A stretch of DNA of 64,000 bases from Ottelia alismoides (taxonomy: Eukaryota > Streptophyta > Magnoliopsida > Alismatales > Hydrocharitaceae). Position 1 is the first letter of the stretch; the number at the start of each line of letters is the position of its first letter. Positions 1 through 8,876 of the stretch are shown here, one piece after another. The position numbers were made by a program, and so were the translations under genes. The notes below the pieces were generated by a model. It had not been told where the DNA came from. It saw only the letters and a program-made list of their open reading frames with translations, and ran no database searches. The stretch lies in assembly GCA_037367405.1 (NCBI GenBank), contig JAZKJV010005760.1:186001-250000 (forward strand), given 5' to 3'.

Positions 1-167
1 TCTCGAACTCTCACTCTCTCTTAGGCAGTACACCCAGCAATTCATCAGGAAATACATTAGGGTGGTCTGACACCACCCTGATGTTCTGGCTCATTAGCTC
101 TCTCAGGTGTCTCCCGGACAAATGCTAGAAATGTATCACATCCCTGATCAATGAGTCTCTGAGCTCT
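1..167 (-). pseudogene. Chromovirus copy 0, pol fragment at the protease/RT junction
   Basis: Read on the minus strand this stretch is a diverged match to 3,175-3,335 of copy 1, which is the linker between the protease and reverse transcriptase. It stops at gctct (163-167), where copy 1 begins. The same element resumes at 8,090 with the same five bases. It is therefore the downstream half of copy 0, interrupted by copy 1. The rest of its RT lies left of the window. No reading frame worth reporting is left in this short piece. Confidence 0.75.
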
Positions 168-251
168 TGTGGACCCCCGGGATCCGGGTACCCGTTTACA
201 ACACAATTCGCGAAATTCCACTTATGACATCGCATTTAACAACATAATTTT
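168..251 (-). repeat. 3' LTR stub of chromovirus copy 1
   Basis: These bases match the first about 85 bases of the 5' LTR at 4,031 on the plus strand, sharing ggatccgggtacccgttta and gacatcgcatt. The match then stops and the sequence passes into the end of the chromodomain. The full LTR is about 4 kb, so about 97% of the 3' LTR is gone while its outer end and the target duplication are intact. Several mismatches from the 5' LTR show that the insertion is not recent. Confidence 0.8.
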
Positions 252-279
252 ATTACAAAAGCTTGCTTCGGTTATTACC

Positions 280-696
280 TCAGAAAAGCTGTGGGTATCG
301 TGCCCGCATGTCAGCTTCGGTCTCCCACGTCGCCTCTTTGATGCCGTGTCGGTGCCACAAAACCTTGACTAATGAAATCTCCTTGTTGCGAAGCTTCTTC
401 TCAGCGCGATCAAGTATCCGGACTGACTTCTCCTCATAAGTCAGATCTGGCTCTACGTCAAGATTCTCGTAACTGATGATATGCCGAGGGTCGTGGACAT
501 ATTTCCTCAGATTGGATATGTGGAAAACCTCATGAATAGCAGAAAGATGTGGAGGAAGAGCTACTCGATAAGCAACCTTCCCCACTCTAGCCAGAATCTC
601 GAACGGTCCAACATATCGCGGCGCCAACTTGCCACGAACACCGAATCTTTGCACTCCCTTCATGGGAGATACACGGAGAAATACCCAATCTCCAAC
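280..696 (-). CDS. Chromovirus pol, second exon: integrase C-terminus and chromodomain (copy 1)
   Basis: The frame is open from 696 down to a stop at 280-282. It encodes the integrase GPY/F-type module (VGDWVFLRVSPMKG, then GKLAPRYVGPFEIL) followed by a chromodomain with the aromatic and acidic residues of the family (VLWHRHGIKEATWE). In chromoviruses this domain directs integration to particular chromatin; that is family knowledge. The first ATG, at 663, is internal: the reading joins to integrase at 787 if 697-786 is removed as an intron. The product ends RYPQLF. There are no stops inside this exon. Confidence 0.85.
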   Translation of the reverse strand, partial: VGDWVFLRVSPMKGVQRFGVRGKLAPRYVGPFEILARVGKVAYRVALPPHLSAIHEVFHISNLRKYVHDPRHIISYENLDVEPDLTYEEKSVRILDRAEKKLRNKEISLVKVLWHRHGIKEATWETEADMRARYPQLF

Positions 697-786
697 CTAT
701 AATTTATAGGAATGTCATTAGTATGAGATTAAGTTGAACACATATATATCATAATTGAGTGGATGAGGAGAAAATAATTAGATTAC
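697..786 (-). other. Probable 90-nt spliceosomal intron between integrase and chromodomain (copy 1)
   Basis: On the minus strand the exon ends GAG TTT CAG. The segment starts GTAATC, contains TACTAAT at 723-717 (branch-type A at 718, 21 nt from the acceptor) and ends AAATTATAG before GTT GGA GAT TGG. Removing it joins EFQ to VGDWVF in phase 0, where other chromoviruses read straight through. The segment is AT-rich, as plant introns are. Read unspliced, the frame stops at its third codon (GTA ATC TAA). Copy 2 has a homologous segment at 14,073-14,163. No terminal inverted repeat or target duplication supports a transposon insertion instead. Splicing itself is inference. Confidence 0.75.
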
Positions 787-1875
787 CTGAAACTCTAAGT
801 CTCTTCTCCGACGGTCTGCATAACTCTTCTGGCGACTCTGTGCCGTCAGAAGCCTCCGTCTCACAAGATCAACAGCTCTCGCAGTCTCCTCCAAGAGATC
901 CACGGTATATAAAGCATGATCACCTACTTCACGCCAACTGAGAGGTGTGAGGCATCTCCGCCCGTATAGGGCTTCGAATGGTGCCATGCCAATACTGAAG
1001 TGATAGCTGTTGTTGTACGTGAACTCCACTAACGGCAGATGGTCCTTCCAGGACCCTTTCCACTCCAAAGTACAAGCACGAAGCAAATCCTCTAGTGTCT
1101 GAATGGTGCGCTCACTCTGACCGTCAGTCTGTGGATGATATGCAGAACTCATCTTCAGCTCTGTCTGTAGTGCTGACATGAACTGATGCCAATAATGAGA
1201 TGTAAATCTCGAATCCCTGTCAGACACCACCTCCCGTGGTATCCCATGTAGCCTGATAATGTTCTGCACATAGAGCTTGGCCAATCTGGATGGAGTGTAA
1301 GTCGTGTTGACAGGTATAAAATGGGCTGACTTGGTCAACCTATCAACAACGACCCAAATGGAATCATGGCCACCCGGTGTCTTCGGCAATCCCGTGACAA
1401 AATCCATAGAATTGCTCTCCCACTTCCACTCGGGAATGGGGAGAGACTGCAGTAATCCTGGTGGTCTCCTGTGCTCGGCCTTGACCATCTGACAGGTCAT
1501 GCATCTGCTAACATGTAGCGCCACATCGCGCTTCATCCCATCCCACCAGAAATGTCGACGCAGGTCACGGTACATCTTTGTGCTACCTGGATGGATAGAT
1601 AACCGTGAACTGTGTGCCTCGTCCAAAATGTCTCTGCGAAGCTGCTCGTCATTGGGTACAACGACCCGTCCTGCCTTCCATAAAATTGACTCTGTCATGA
1701 CAAAATCATCAATTTCATCCTTGACAGCGCGCATGTATCTATCATGAATCCAAGGATCTGTCTTCTGGCCTTCGACGATACGATCCCAAAGGTTGTTGTA
1801 TCGTGGAGGTATGGCGGTAGAATGGATGCGTTCTTCTGAGGATGCCAATCGCTCAAAGCTGCAAGCGTATCCCAC
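787..1875 (-). CDS. Chromovirus pol: integrase catalytic region (copy 1)
   Basis: This is an intact integrase region within a damaged polyprotein. Counting from the ATG at 1,875, a zinc-binding HHCC motif is visible at H88, H95, C125 and C128. The DDE catalytic triad is at D158 (MDFVTG), D219 (VVSDRDSRF) and E255 (DGQSERT), with the expected 35-residue spacing between the last two. The ATG at 1,875 is probably not a true start: upstream codons belong to the RNase H-integrase connection in another frame, which implies a frameshift near 1,870-1,900. Integrase inserts the cDNA into the host chromosome. The frame runs into the putative intron at 786, where it stops within three codons. Confidence 0.9.
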
Positions 1876-2548
1876 ATATATAGCCAGTTCGTCGTACCAT
1901 CAGCATGTGCTCTCCTGCTAAGTGCATCAGCCACTACGTTTCCCTTACCAGGATGGTAAGAGACCATGCAATCATAATCCTTTAGCAGTTCGAGCCATCT
2001 ACGCTGCCTCATGTTCAGCTCCTTCTGATCAAAGATGTACTTCAGACTCTTGTGGTCTGTAAAGATCTCGAAATTCACCCTATATAGGTAGTGACACAGA
2101 TCTTCAAAGCGAAGACAACTGCCGTCAACTCCAAGTCATGTGTGGGGTAGTTCCGCTCGTGCGGTCTCAACTGCTGTGATGCATAAGCAATCACCTGTCC
2201 TCTCTGCATCAATACTGCTCCTAGACCTTCTCCAGATGCATCTGTGTAGACTGCATAGTCCTGAGTGCCTGAAGGAAGAGTAAGAATAGGCGTTGTAGTC
2301 AACCTCTCCTTCAGTGTCTGGAAGGCCTGCTCACATGAATCGTCCCAAATGAATGGAACTCCCTTCTGCGTCAGTCGTGTCAGAGGACGAACAATGCGTG
2401 AAAATCCGCTGACAAAGCGTCTGTAATAGCCCGCTAATCCGAGGAAGCTCCGAATTTGCGTGACAGTCTTGGGCTGCTCCCAAGACATAACTGTATCTAT
2501 TTTCGCAGGATCAACCGCGATACCTGCTCCAGAAATGATGTGCCCCAA
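1876..2548 (-). pseudogene. Chromovirus pol: RNase H (copy 1), frameshifted
   Basis: The first part (2,548-2,075) carries the RT connection ([17 protein letters not shown]) and RNase H with [11 protein letters not shown] and the acidic [12 protein letters not shown]. Near 2,085 a probable one-base loss changes the expected KIW.HYL reading to KICVTTYIG and a stop. The next frame opens at once with [13 protein letters not shown], which holds another catalytic Asp, and continues to the ALSRR segment. A second frame change lies before integrase. RNase H removes the RNA strand during reverse transcription; this copy would not make a whole enzyme. Confidence 0.85.
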
Positions 2549-2566
2549 AAATGAGACCTGGGATAA

Positions 2567-3262
2567 CTAGAACTCGCACTTGCTCAACTTGGCATATAGC
2601 TTGTGCTCCCGCAATATATCTAAGACAATCCGTAGATCATTCGCATGATCCCATTCATTCCGTGAATAGATGAGCACATCATCGATGAACACCACTACAA
2701 ACTTGTCCAAGTATGGACGGAAGATACGGTTCATCATATCCATGAAAGCCGCAGGTGCATTGGTGAGCCCAAACGGCATTACCACAAACTCGTAATGTCC
2801 ATAGCGAGTCCTGAAAGCTGTCTTCGGAATATCTGACTCACGAATCCTCAGCTGATGATAGCCTGAGCGAAGATCGATCTTCGAGAAAACCGAAGATCCC
2901 TGGAGTTTGTCAAACAAATCATTGATAAGTGGCAAGGGATAACGGTTCTTTACCGTTCTCTTGTTCAGCTGCCTGTAATCGATGCATAGTCTCATGGATC
3001 CATCATTCTTCTTGACAAATATAACCGGAGCACCCCAAGGTGAAGTGCTCGGCCTCACGAATCCCAAGTCAAGCAACTCCTGCAACTGCACCTTCAGCTC
3101 CTTCAACTCGGCTGTTGTCATGCGATAAGGTGCCATAGAGATCGGCTGGGTGTCTGGTAGTAATGTGATCTCGAACTCAATCTCTCTCTCCGGAGGTAGT
3201 CCTGGTAGCTTATTAGGAAACACGTTAGGGTATTCTGAGACTACTCGGATGTCCTGTGTCAT
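2567..3262 (-). CDS. Chromovirus pol: reverse transcriptase (copy 1)
   Basis: The RT palm and fingers are nearly complete: [45 protein letters not shown], and the catalytic [10 protein letters not shown] box. The frame ends at KCEF, where a TAG (2,564-2,566) stands in place of the tryptophan normally found there. The following residues ([12 protein letters not shown]) continue in frame, so this is a single nonsense change and not a domain end. The reported ATG (3,262) is internal to the polyprotein and follows directly from the protease. RT copies element RNA into DNA in the virus-like particle. Confidence 0.92.
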   Translation of the reverse strand: MTQDIRVVSEYPNVFPNKLPGLPPEREIEFEITLLPDTQPISMAPYRMTTAELKELKVQLQELLDLGFVRPSTSPWGAPVIFVKKNDGSMRLCIDYRQLNKRTVKNRYPLPLINDLFDKLQGSSVFSKIDLRSGYHQLRIRESDIPKTAFRTRYGHYEFVVMPFGLTNAPAAFMDMMNRIFRPYLDKFVVVFIDDVLIYSRNEWDHANDLRIVLDILREHKLYAKLSKCEF

Positions 3263-3715
3263 CGGCTTCTGATCAGATACCTCCCGAACAAATGCAAGGT
3301 ATGAATCACATCCCTGATCAACAAGTTGCTGAGCTCACAACACTGAGATGTACTCCATGGTGGAGTCATGTATAGTACCCTCAAAAGTGAACTCGGATAG
3401 ATCTGGAATCCTGAAGATAACCGTCTTCCTAAAGCAATCAACAAGTGCATGATGAGTAGATAACCGATCCATGCCTAAAATCAAATCAAACTCATCAAGC
3501 TATAGGAGTATACAATCTGTGAGCATCTCGTGCCCGCCAATCAGTATGGGCAAGTGCCTGACTATCAAAGGAATAATGAACATCTGGCCACCTGGCCCTC
3601 GGATGCGATATGGAGAAGAGAGAGTCCCTGCGACTCTACCTAAAGAAGCAAGTAGCCTCGAAGCAAGAAAAGAATGTGTCGTGCCAGAATCAAATAAAAC
3701 ATGGAAAGGTCGATA
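3263..3715 (-). pseudogene. Chromovirus pol: aspartic protease (copy 1)
   Basis: Minus-strand reading from 3,715 gives VLFDSGTTHSFLASRL, the retropepsin DSGT active-site motif, then LDEFDLILGMDRLSTHHA, the second conserved strand. One in-frame stop lies at about 3,500 (before LDEFD) and another just before the AQQL linker. This domain normally cuts Gag-Pol into its parts. It begins almost at once after the leader because gag has been deleted. A homologous protease segment of copy 0 is at 8,090-8,225 and 8,613-8,868. Confidence 0.8.
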
Positions 3716-4015
3716 AGAGTAGTCAGTACGTGTGCTAGTTGGTTAGTCATCTCCTGGTCTGGTCGGGATGACATGACTCTGCATGAGAACCATAATTGGT
3801 CATAAAAGTACCATTTGAATATACTTATAGTATATGCTTTTCCTCTTCTTGGGATATAATATGAAAATTAATGAAATTGGTGACATCTGTGTTGGTTGAA
3901 TATGAATGTCATATTTCCCTTCTCGGACTCACGACAAGTCGGAAGACTGTCGCTATCCGAAAACTTAATGCGATCGGAATTGTATTGTTGCGAATGTGCG
4001 TATCGGGGTACCACT
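3716..4015 (-). other. Chromovirus leader with gag deleted (copy 1)
   Basis: This stretch aligns by eye with the copy 0 leader at 11,669-11,906: shared blocks include actcacgacaagtcgg, tcgctatccga and cggggtacc before the primer site. In copy 0 about 1.4 kb of gag lies between this leader and the protease; here there is none. The deletion therefore removed gag precisely enough to join leader to protease. No coding potential of its own. Confidence 0.7.
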
Positions 4016-4027
4016 GCTCTGATACCA
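4016..4027 (-). promoter_or_regulatory. Primer binding site for initiator tRNA-Met (copy 1)
   Basis: On the minus strand TGGTATCAGAGC matches the standard plant LTR-retrotransposon primer site, complementary to the 3' end of initiator methionine tRNA. It lies three bases from the LTR end at 4,031, as expected, and fixes the orientation of the element. Confidence 0.93.
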
Positions 4028-4030
4028 AAC

Positions 4031-7000
4031 TGTGAACCCCTCAGGATCCGGGTACCCGTTTACGACACTATTCGCAACATTCCATTTATTGACATCGCAT
4101 TATAAGCATAAATTATGGGGAAAAATTTTTCGCAATGAATATATTTGCAAGTGACATTCGACATTCACATTTACAACCACAAGATAATAAAGATAAATGT
4201 CACCAAGAATTTATTTCATTAACTTTCATTTCATTTTCAACCTGTACAATGTCTGAAAGTATATACAATATATCCCAAAATCTGACTGAAGAGAAAAGAA
4301 GCATATAACATTAACAACCGAACAAAAACTGAGGCAAAAAGAATAACATACCGTCTAGTATAGACCTTGTCTTCTGGAACCCTGTATAACTACTGAACAA
4401 TAGACTCCTTTCCTGCCATGCGTGCAAGGAAGAAAAGGAGTCACAAACGTGAATACAAACCCGTAGTTTAAAATAAATAACAAGTAATTTTATGTGCAAA
4501 AGAGAGCAAGTAGAAAGGTGGAATAACTAAAATTTACATCTACTTGCGTAAGTAAAAGGGTTTTCAACTGTTTGACATTAAGTTCATTTGTTCTCCCCTT
4601 TTTCTCATTCATCCCATATTTATATATATATATATATATTTATATATTTATATAAAGTTTAGATAAAAGACCCTAACATATAATGATTTCATGTGTTTTA
4701 AGATCATGATTTTGGGTCTTGGAGATCATGTTGCGGAACTTAATGGCTACTTTCTTGTCATTGAGATCATGTCATGGGTTTCGATAATGGACTGATATGA
4801 TGATGATGAATTTGATCCTTAATTCTATTTACTCCTTCTAAGTTAGTGGATAGTCCGTGGTCTTGGTCTGTGTGTAGCCTCACACTATGACTCTAAGGTA
4901 TTAACTACCTTAGGGTTGGGGGGCCTCCGTAGGCATGCGGTGTTGTGTAATGCATCCTAACTAAGTTCCCAACACGTCCACTAACTTATAGGGATTTCAA
5001 ACCAGATTAAAGTCACCTCCAATCAACTCAATTTTAATTGTAATTTCCTCCAATCCTTCACTCTAACTCTCTCAGATGCAACTCTTGATGATTTAGATGT
5101 AGATATAGATGTAGATATGGATGATCTGGATGTAGAATCGCCAAGTCTGTTTGGCGAAGGTAAACTCAAGCGGTGAAGAAGCCTACAATGGCTCTTCCGT
5201 CTCGCCCTCTAGTTGGAAGGCCGGTCCAATAGAGGGATAGGTCTACTCCCCAACTACGCCACTGAGACGGGTGAGAGGGACTTCCCGGGAAGTCGCTCTA
5301 GAAAAACAGCCCGACCGGTAACGGGCAACCGAGCTCGTACGTAAAACTGAAAACCAAGGATCCCCCGCCTGGGTATCCTAAAAGACAGGGTCAGCGGAAC
5401 TGGTCTAAAGTCTGGATCCCAACGAGGCGTAAAAACACTGCGCGCTCGCGTAAAAACCGTGTAAAAGACTGGGATCCTAGACCCGCGCACTAGGCGGCCG
5501 CTGCCCAATCTGGGCTTCCTTTCCTCCGCCCAGTTGAGGGTCACCGCGCCCTCGCACGATCATGGTAAAGATCACCATGATTGGCACTATTATTTGATAG
5601 TCTTACTTAATTCCAAGATCTTTCACTTGTTTCATAATTTCTTCTATGGTCAACTCAACATGTCTAAGTATGTTGCTAACAACTTATCAACAGTGATTTA
5701 TACTATAGGATCGATAAATAGGATTAACATAATGATCACATGAGTCCCTAGATTGATTCAATTAAATCTATGATAAATCTTTAAAATTATCTTACTGTGC
5801 ATATTGACACCTCAAACTTTTATATATGTTATTCTTGACTGATGGTCCATAGACAAGGAACATGTCGCATAAAAACCCCTTTGACATAGTGGGTCGTTCA
5901 ATACCTTCTATCACATCGTATTTTATTACTTGGAATGTTAATATGGTTGATTAATTCTAAAAATAATCAATCAACTTCCTGTTATCATAAACAATTACTA
6001 GTTAATCCTTTCTGTTTTTTTTTTACTGAATGCACAATATTATAGTGCATTCACATTTTATCCTTAAACACATTGCTACAAGTGTTTTTATGGTGGTTTA
6101 TGAACAACAGTAAATTAATTGTTAGTGCTAAGCTACTACAATTGTAGCATACTACAAAAAGCCCCTTTCAATGACCATTTTACATCATCTACCTTCTAAA
6201 TTTTACCTATCAAAAATAGATCCTAGGAACTGGTTGTACAGCCACTCACGTATATGATTCATTAATTTTATCCTCTATATATGGCCTGATAGATTTTTTT
6301 TTACAGAAAAACTTTATTTTTTACAAAAAGACTGAATTAGCTCTACTTTGCGGCTCTAGCAAACACCAATCAAAGACATGAAATATTTAAGTATGAATAC
6401 ACAATAGTTATAGCTAACTAATGCCCTTGGGAATCAATTTATATTTGTCCATATGGAAAAAAGAAATAGCATAATGGATTATTAGAAGTTATTTCTCACC
6501 TTAAACCTTATACATGTCTACTCCTGTCACACTAGATTCTATTACATAAGATCTTAAATTATTTCTAATTAGAGGATCCAATTATATATCTTGATATCTA
6601 CCTATATTAACAATAGAAGATCAGTACAGTACTCAGGAACTAGATTTTTTTATTACTTTTACTTTTTTTTTCAGTAGCAATTCAATGCTTAATTTATATG
6701 TAAACCCAATTAGTATAAACTTTTATTTATTTATTTATTTTTTTGCAAGAAAAATCCATCTATATAATTTATAGCCAGATATTGTTATTTTAACAATAAT
6801 ATAAATTTTTGACTCATGAATTTAGGTTTAATTTAAAACTGAATCATAAACAGGACATTTATATATTCTCTTGATATACATATAGATGATGTTATTTCAT
6901 ACTATTCAAATACACCAATGATCCTACATTCCTCATGTTTTAATTGTATGAAAACTACTGTTGGTGCTACAATATCGGATGAAATTGATGATAATTTGGC

Positions 7001-8089
7001 ATGAAATATACATGCATGGCAGCAATAAGGGGGTATGGGATTGTACCTATCTGGATCTCCTATATGGAGATGAGATTTTTTATTTTGCATGCAGCAGCTC
7101 CAAGATAACAAGGAGCATCAACACCTCCAAGAGAAGCAACATCACCTTCTGCTTTGTTGATTAGCAGCTACAGATGCTGGGAGCAGCTGTTGGCACTTGG
7201 ATTTAATGCAGTAGCTTCTTGTCTTTTTGGAATGAAGACAACAACAAGGAAGAGAGGGGGTTAGAAACCTAACGTTGGAATGAATAGGAGATATAGAAGA
7301 GGGATTGCACCTTTATTTTAAATCTGAAATGGAGATCACAACATGCAAATCTGGAAATTAGAACAGCAGCTCCAGGCTGTTCTTGAGGAAAAATCAGTGG
7401 GGGTTCTATGAGAGAAATGAGAGAGATGAAAGGGAGAGGAAGGGAAAGGAGGTCTCGGATGGTTCTTATAGGGAAATAGGGAGATAGGAATAAGGAGAGG
7501 GAGGTTCTGGGAACCTTCCTCCTGTTTTTTTTTTTATATATTTTTTTTTACTGTAGCACAGTCTGCTACGCAGTTTGTAACATAAAAAAAATTAATTTTT
7601 TAAACCATTTTATTTATTTGTTTGAAATACTAAAGTCTTCCGTATTCGTACCTCGGATGTCGGATTTTGACGAACAATATCTCGTTGTGATCGTCTCTGA
7701 ACGACGATCAAAATGAGTATAATATTGACATACTTCCGATCGAGTTTTGAATACCCGAAATTTTCGGATACGGTTTTTGTTTAAGATTAAATGTTACGGT
7801 TTTAAAATATCAAACGACCTCCCGATTGACGAACGGTCGATTCCGTTGGTCTTGTATCGTGGAATCGGATCTATTGATGGTCTCGATTCGTTTTGCGGTT
7901 TCCGAATTTGCATCGCGGCTTTTTCACGGCACGCATTACGATGCGACCGATTTTGATCGATTTCGCCCGAACGACTTTTGATTCACGATCAATAGATCGT
8001 TTTAGTTGTTTAATATTGACCAACAACTTTATTAGATTTTCGGACCCTAATCGGGTCGAGTTCGGGTTTGGCGAATTTCGGATGTTACA
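4031..8089 (-). repeat. 5' LTR of chromovirus copy 1, about 4.06 kb
   Basis: The LTR runs from TGTAACATCC (minus strand, at 8,089) to GGGGTTCACA (at 4,031). Its U3 start is repeated by copy 2 at 14,571 and, truncated, by copy 3 at 24,422. It is mostly AT-rich, with a GC-rich core at about 5,140-5,565 that is the best-conserved part among the four copies. A (TA)n tract sits at 4,620. Minus-strand CCCTATAAG near 7,470 is a candidate TATA box. Small ORFs here are chance. Confidence 0.85.
5140..5565 (-). repeat. GC-rich conserved core of the chromovirus LTR (copy 1)
   Basis: This block contains gactgggatcctagaccc, gcgcactaggcggccgctg and gccactgagacgggtgagag. Recognisable versions are at about 12,630-13,075 (same strand) and 19,165-19,533 and 26,520-26,890 (inverted). 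The AT-rich flanks are far harder to align. Its place, well downstream of U3, fits the R/U5 part of the transcript. Role unknown. Confidence 0.75.
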
Positions 8090-8225
8090 GCTCTCAACAC
8101 TGAGATGTACTCCATGTTACCCTCAAAAGTGAACTCGAGCAAATATGTAATCTTGAAGACAACTGTCGTCCTAAAGCAGTCAACCAAGGCATGATGAGTT
8201 GATAACCAATTCATACGCAAACGTA
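8090..8225 (-). pseudogene. Chromovirus copy 0, protease fragment (resumes after copy 1)
   Basis: The sequence restarts at gctctcaacactgagatg, exactly where copy 0 broke off at 167, and aligns with 3,330-3,470 of copy 1. It ends near catacgcaaa, the point equivalent to catgcctaaaat in copy 1, where an unidentified insertion begins. Catalytic motifs are not in this part. Confidence 0.8.
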
Positions 8226-8612
8226 TTGTTGACACGAGATTTTCAAGGTTTTATTCGGATGAAAATAAATACAATGTTGTCGTAACCTTAAAAATTCTGC
8301 AACAAACAAAAAATATTTTTTATTTTCTCAAGCCCAAATAATTACAGAAAAATGTAGCAAGATAAGTTTTTGCTATTTAATTAAGATGTACAACAACAGG
8401 ATCGAACTCAGTGAGGCTACAATTCTCGAGGGTTATTCTATCCAATGAAATAAATCAATAAAAGAATGAAGGAATCTCAAGCACCACTCATGGTTTTTTT
8501 TACAATATTTTTGTCTTTTAATTGTTTTTAAATTTTTTATTTCTGTTTTTTTTTATTTTCAGATTTTTATTTTTAATGATTTTGATTTTTGCAACTTGTT
8601 TATTTTCAAAAC
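8226..8612. other. Unidentified about 390-bp AT-rich insertion in copy 0 protease
   Basis: Copy 1 has no counterpart to this stretch: flanking sequence matches copy 1 before caaa at 8,222 and after actcatcgag at about 8,613. It includes poly-T runs around 8,490-8,580. I see no terminal inverted repeats, LTR ends or coding region. It could be a short non-autonomous element or filler DNA. Confidence 0.5.
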
Positions 8613-8868
8613 TCATCGAGTTGTAATAAAAGATAATCTGTTGATCATCTCGTGATGGCCAATCATCACTGGTAAGCCTCTGATTACCAATCAAATAACG
8701 AACAGTTGGCCACCTGACTCACATATGTAAAATAGAGGATCTATGGCTTATGCAACTCTACCTAATGAAGCTACTAATCTCGAGGCGATGATTGAATGGG
8801 TTGCGTCAGAATTAAATAAAACATGAAAAGGACGGCCCAAGATTGAGAGCATACATTTCACCACAGTG
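8613..8868 (-). pseudogene. Chromovirus copy 0, protease N-terminal fragment
   Basis: Aligns with about 3,500-3,720 of copy 1, sharing the blocks around gcatctcgtg/gatcatctcgtg, ctctacctaa and gaattaaataaaac. The DSGT-coding position falls near 8,800 but is altered here. It runs up to the target duplication of the hAT-like element at 8,869. Confidence 0.7.
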
Positions 8869-8876
8869 GTTGTTGA

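Larger units (their letters stand above)
168..8089 (-). mobile_element. Ty3/gypsy chromovirus copy 1 (Tekay/Del-like), internally deleted
   Basis: The element starts TGTGGACCCC at 168 and ends GATGTTACA at 8,089. It is flanked by the perfect 5-bp duplication gctct (163-167 and 8,090-8,094). In minus orientation the order is 5' LTR (8,089-4,031), primer binding site, a short leader, protease, RT, RNase H, integrase, chromodomain and a stub of the 3' LTR. Two large pieces are missing: all of gag (only about 300 bp separate the primer site from the protease) and almost the whole 3' LTR (about 84 of about 4,059 bp remain). It also has two nonsense codons and at least two frameshifts, so it cannot move on its own. 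The RT and chromodomain wording resembles the Tekay/Del clade; that assignment is inference. Confidence 0.9.

Noticed and set aside
697..786. The integrase-chromodomain gap as a small transposon insertion
   Set aside because: No terminal inverted repeats or target duplication, the same segment occurs in a second copy, and its ends fit splice signals.
4618..4655. (TA)n run, and similar runs near 16,050, 47,358 (CT) and 53,821 (GA)
   Set aside because: Ordinary microsatellites with no sign of special function.
5254..5544. 96-codon minus-strand open frame in the chromovirus LTR core
   Set aside because: The equivalent blocks of the other LTR copies do not keep it open in an obvious way; explained by GC-rich composition.
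8226..8612. Insertion in copy 0 protease as a named MITE
   Set aside because: No clear inverted ends or target duplication could be read, so it is left unidentified.
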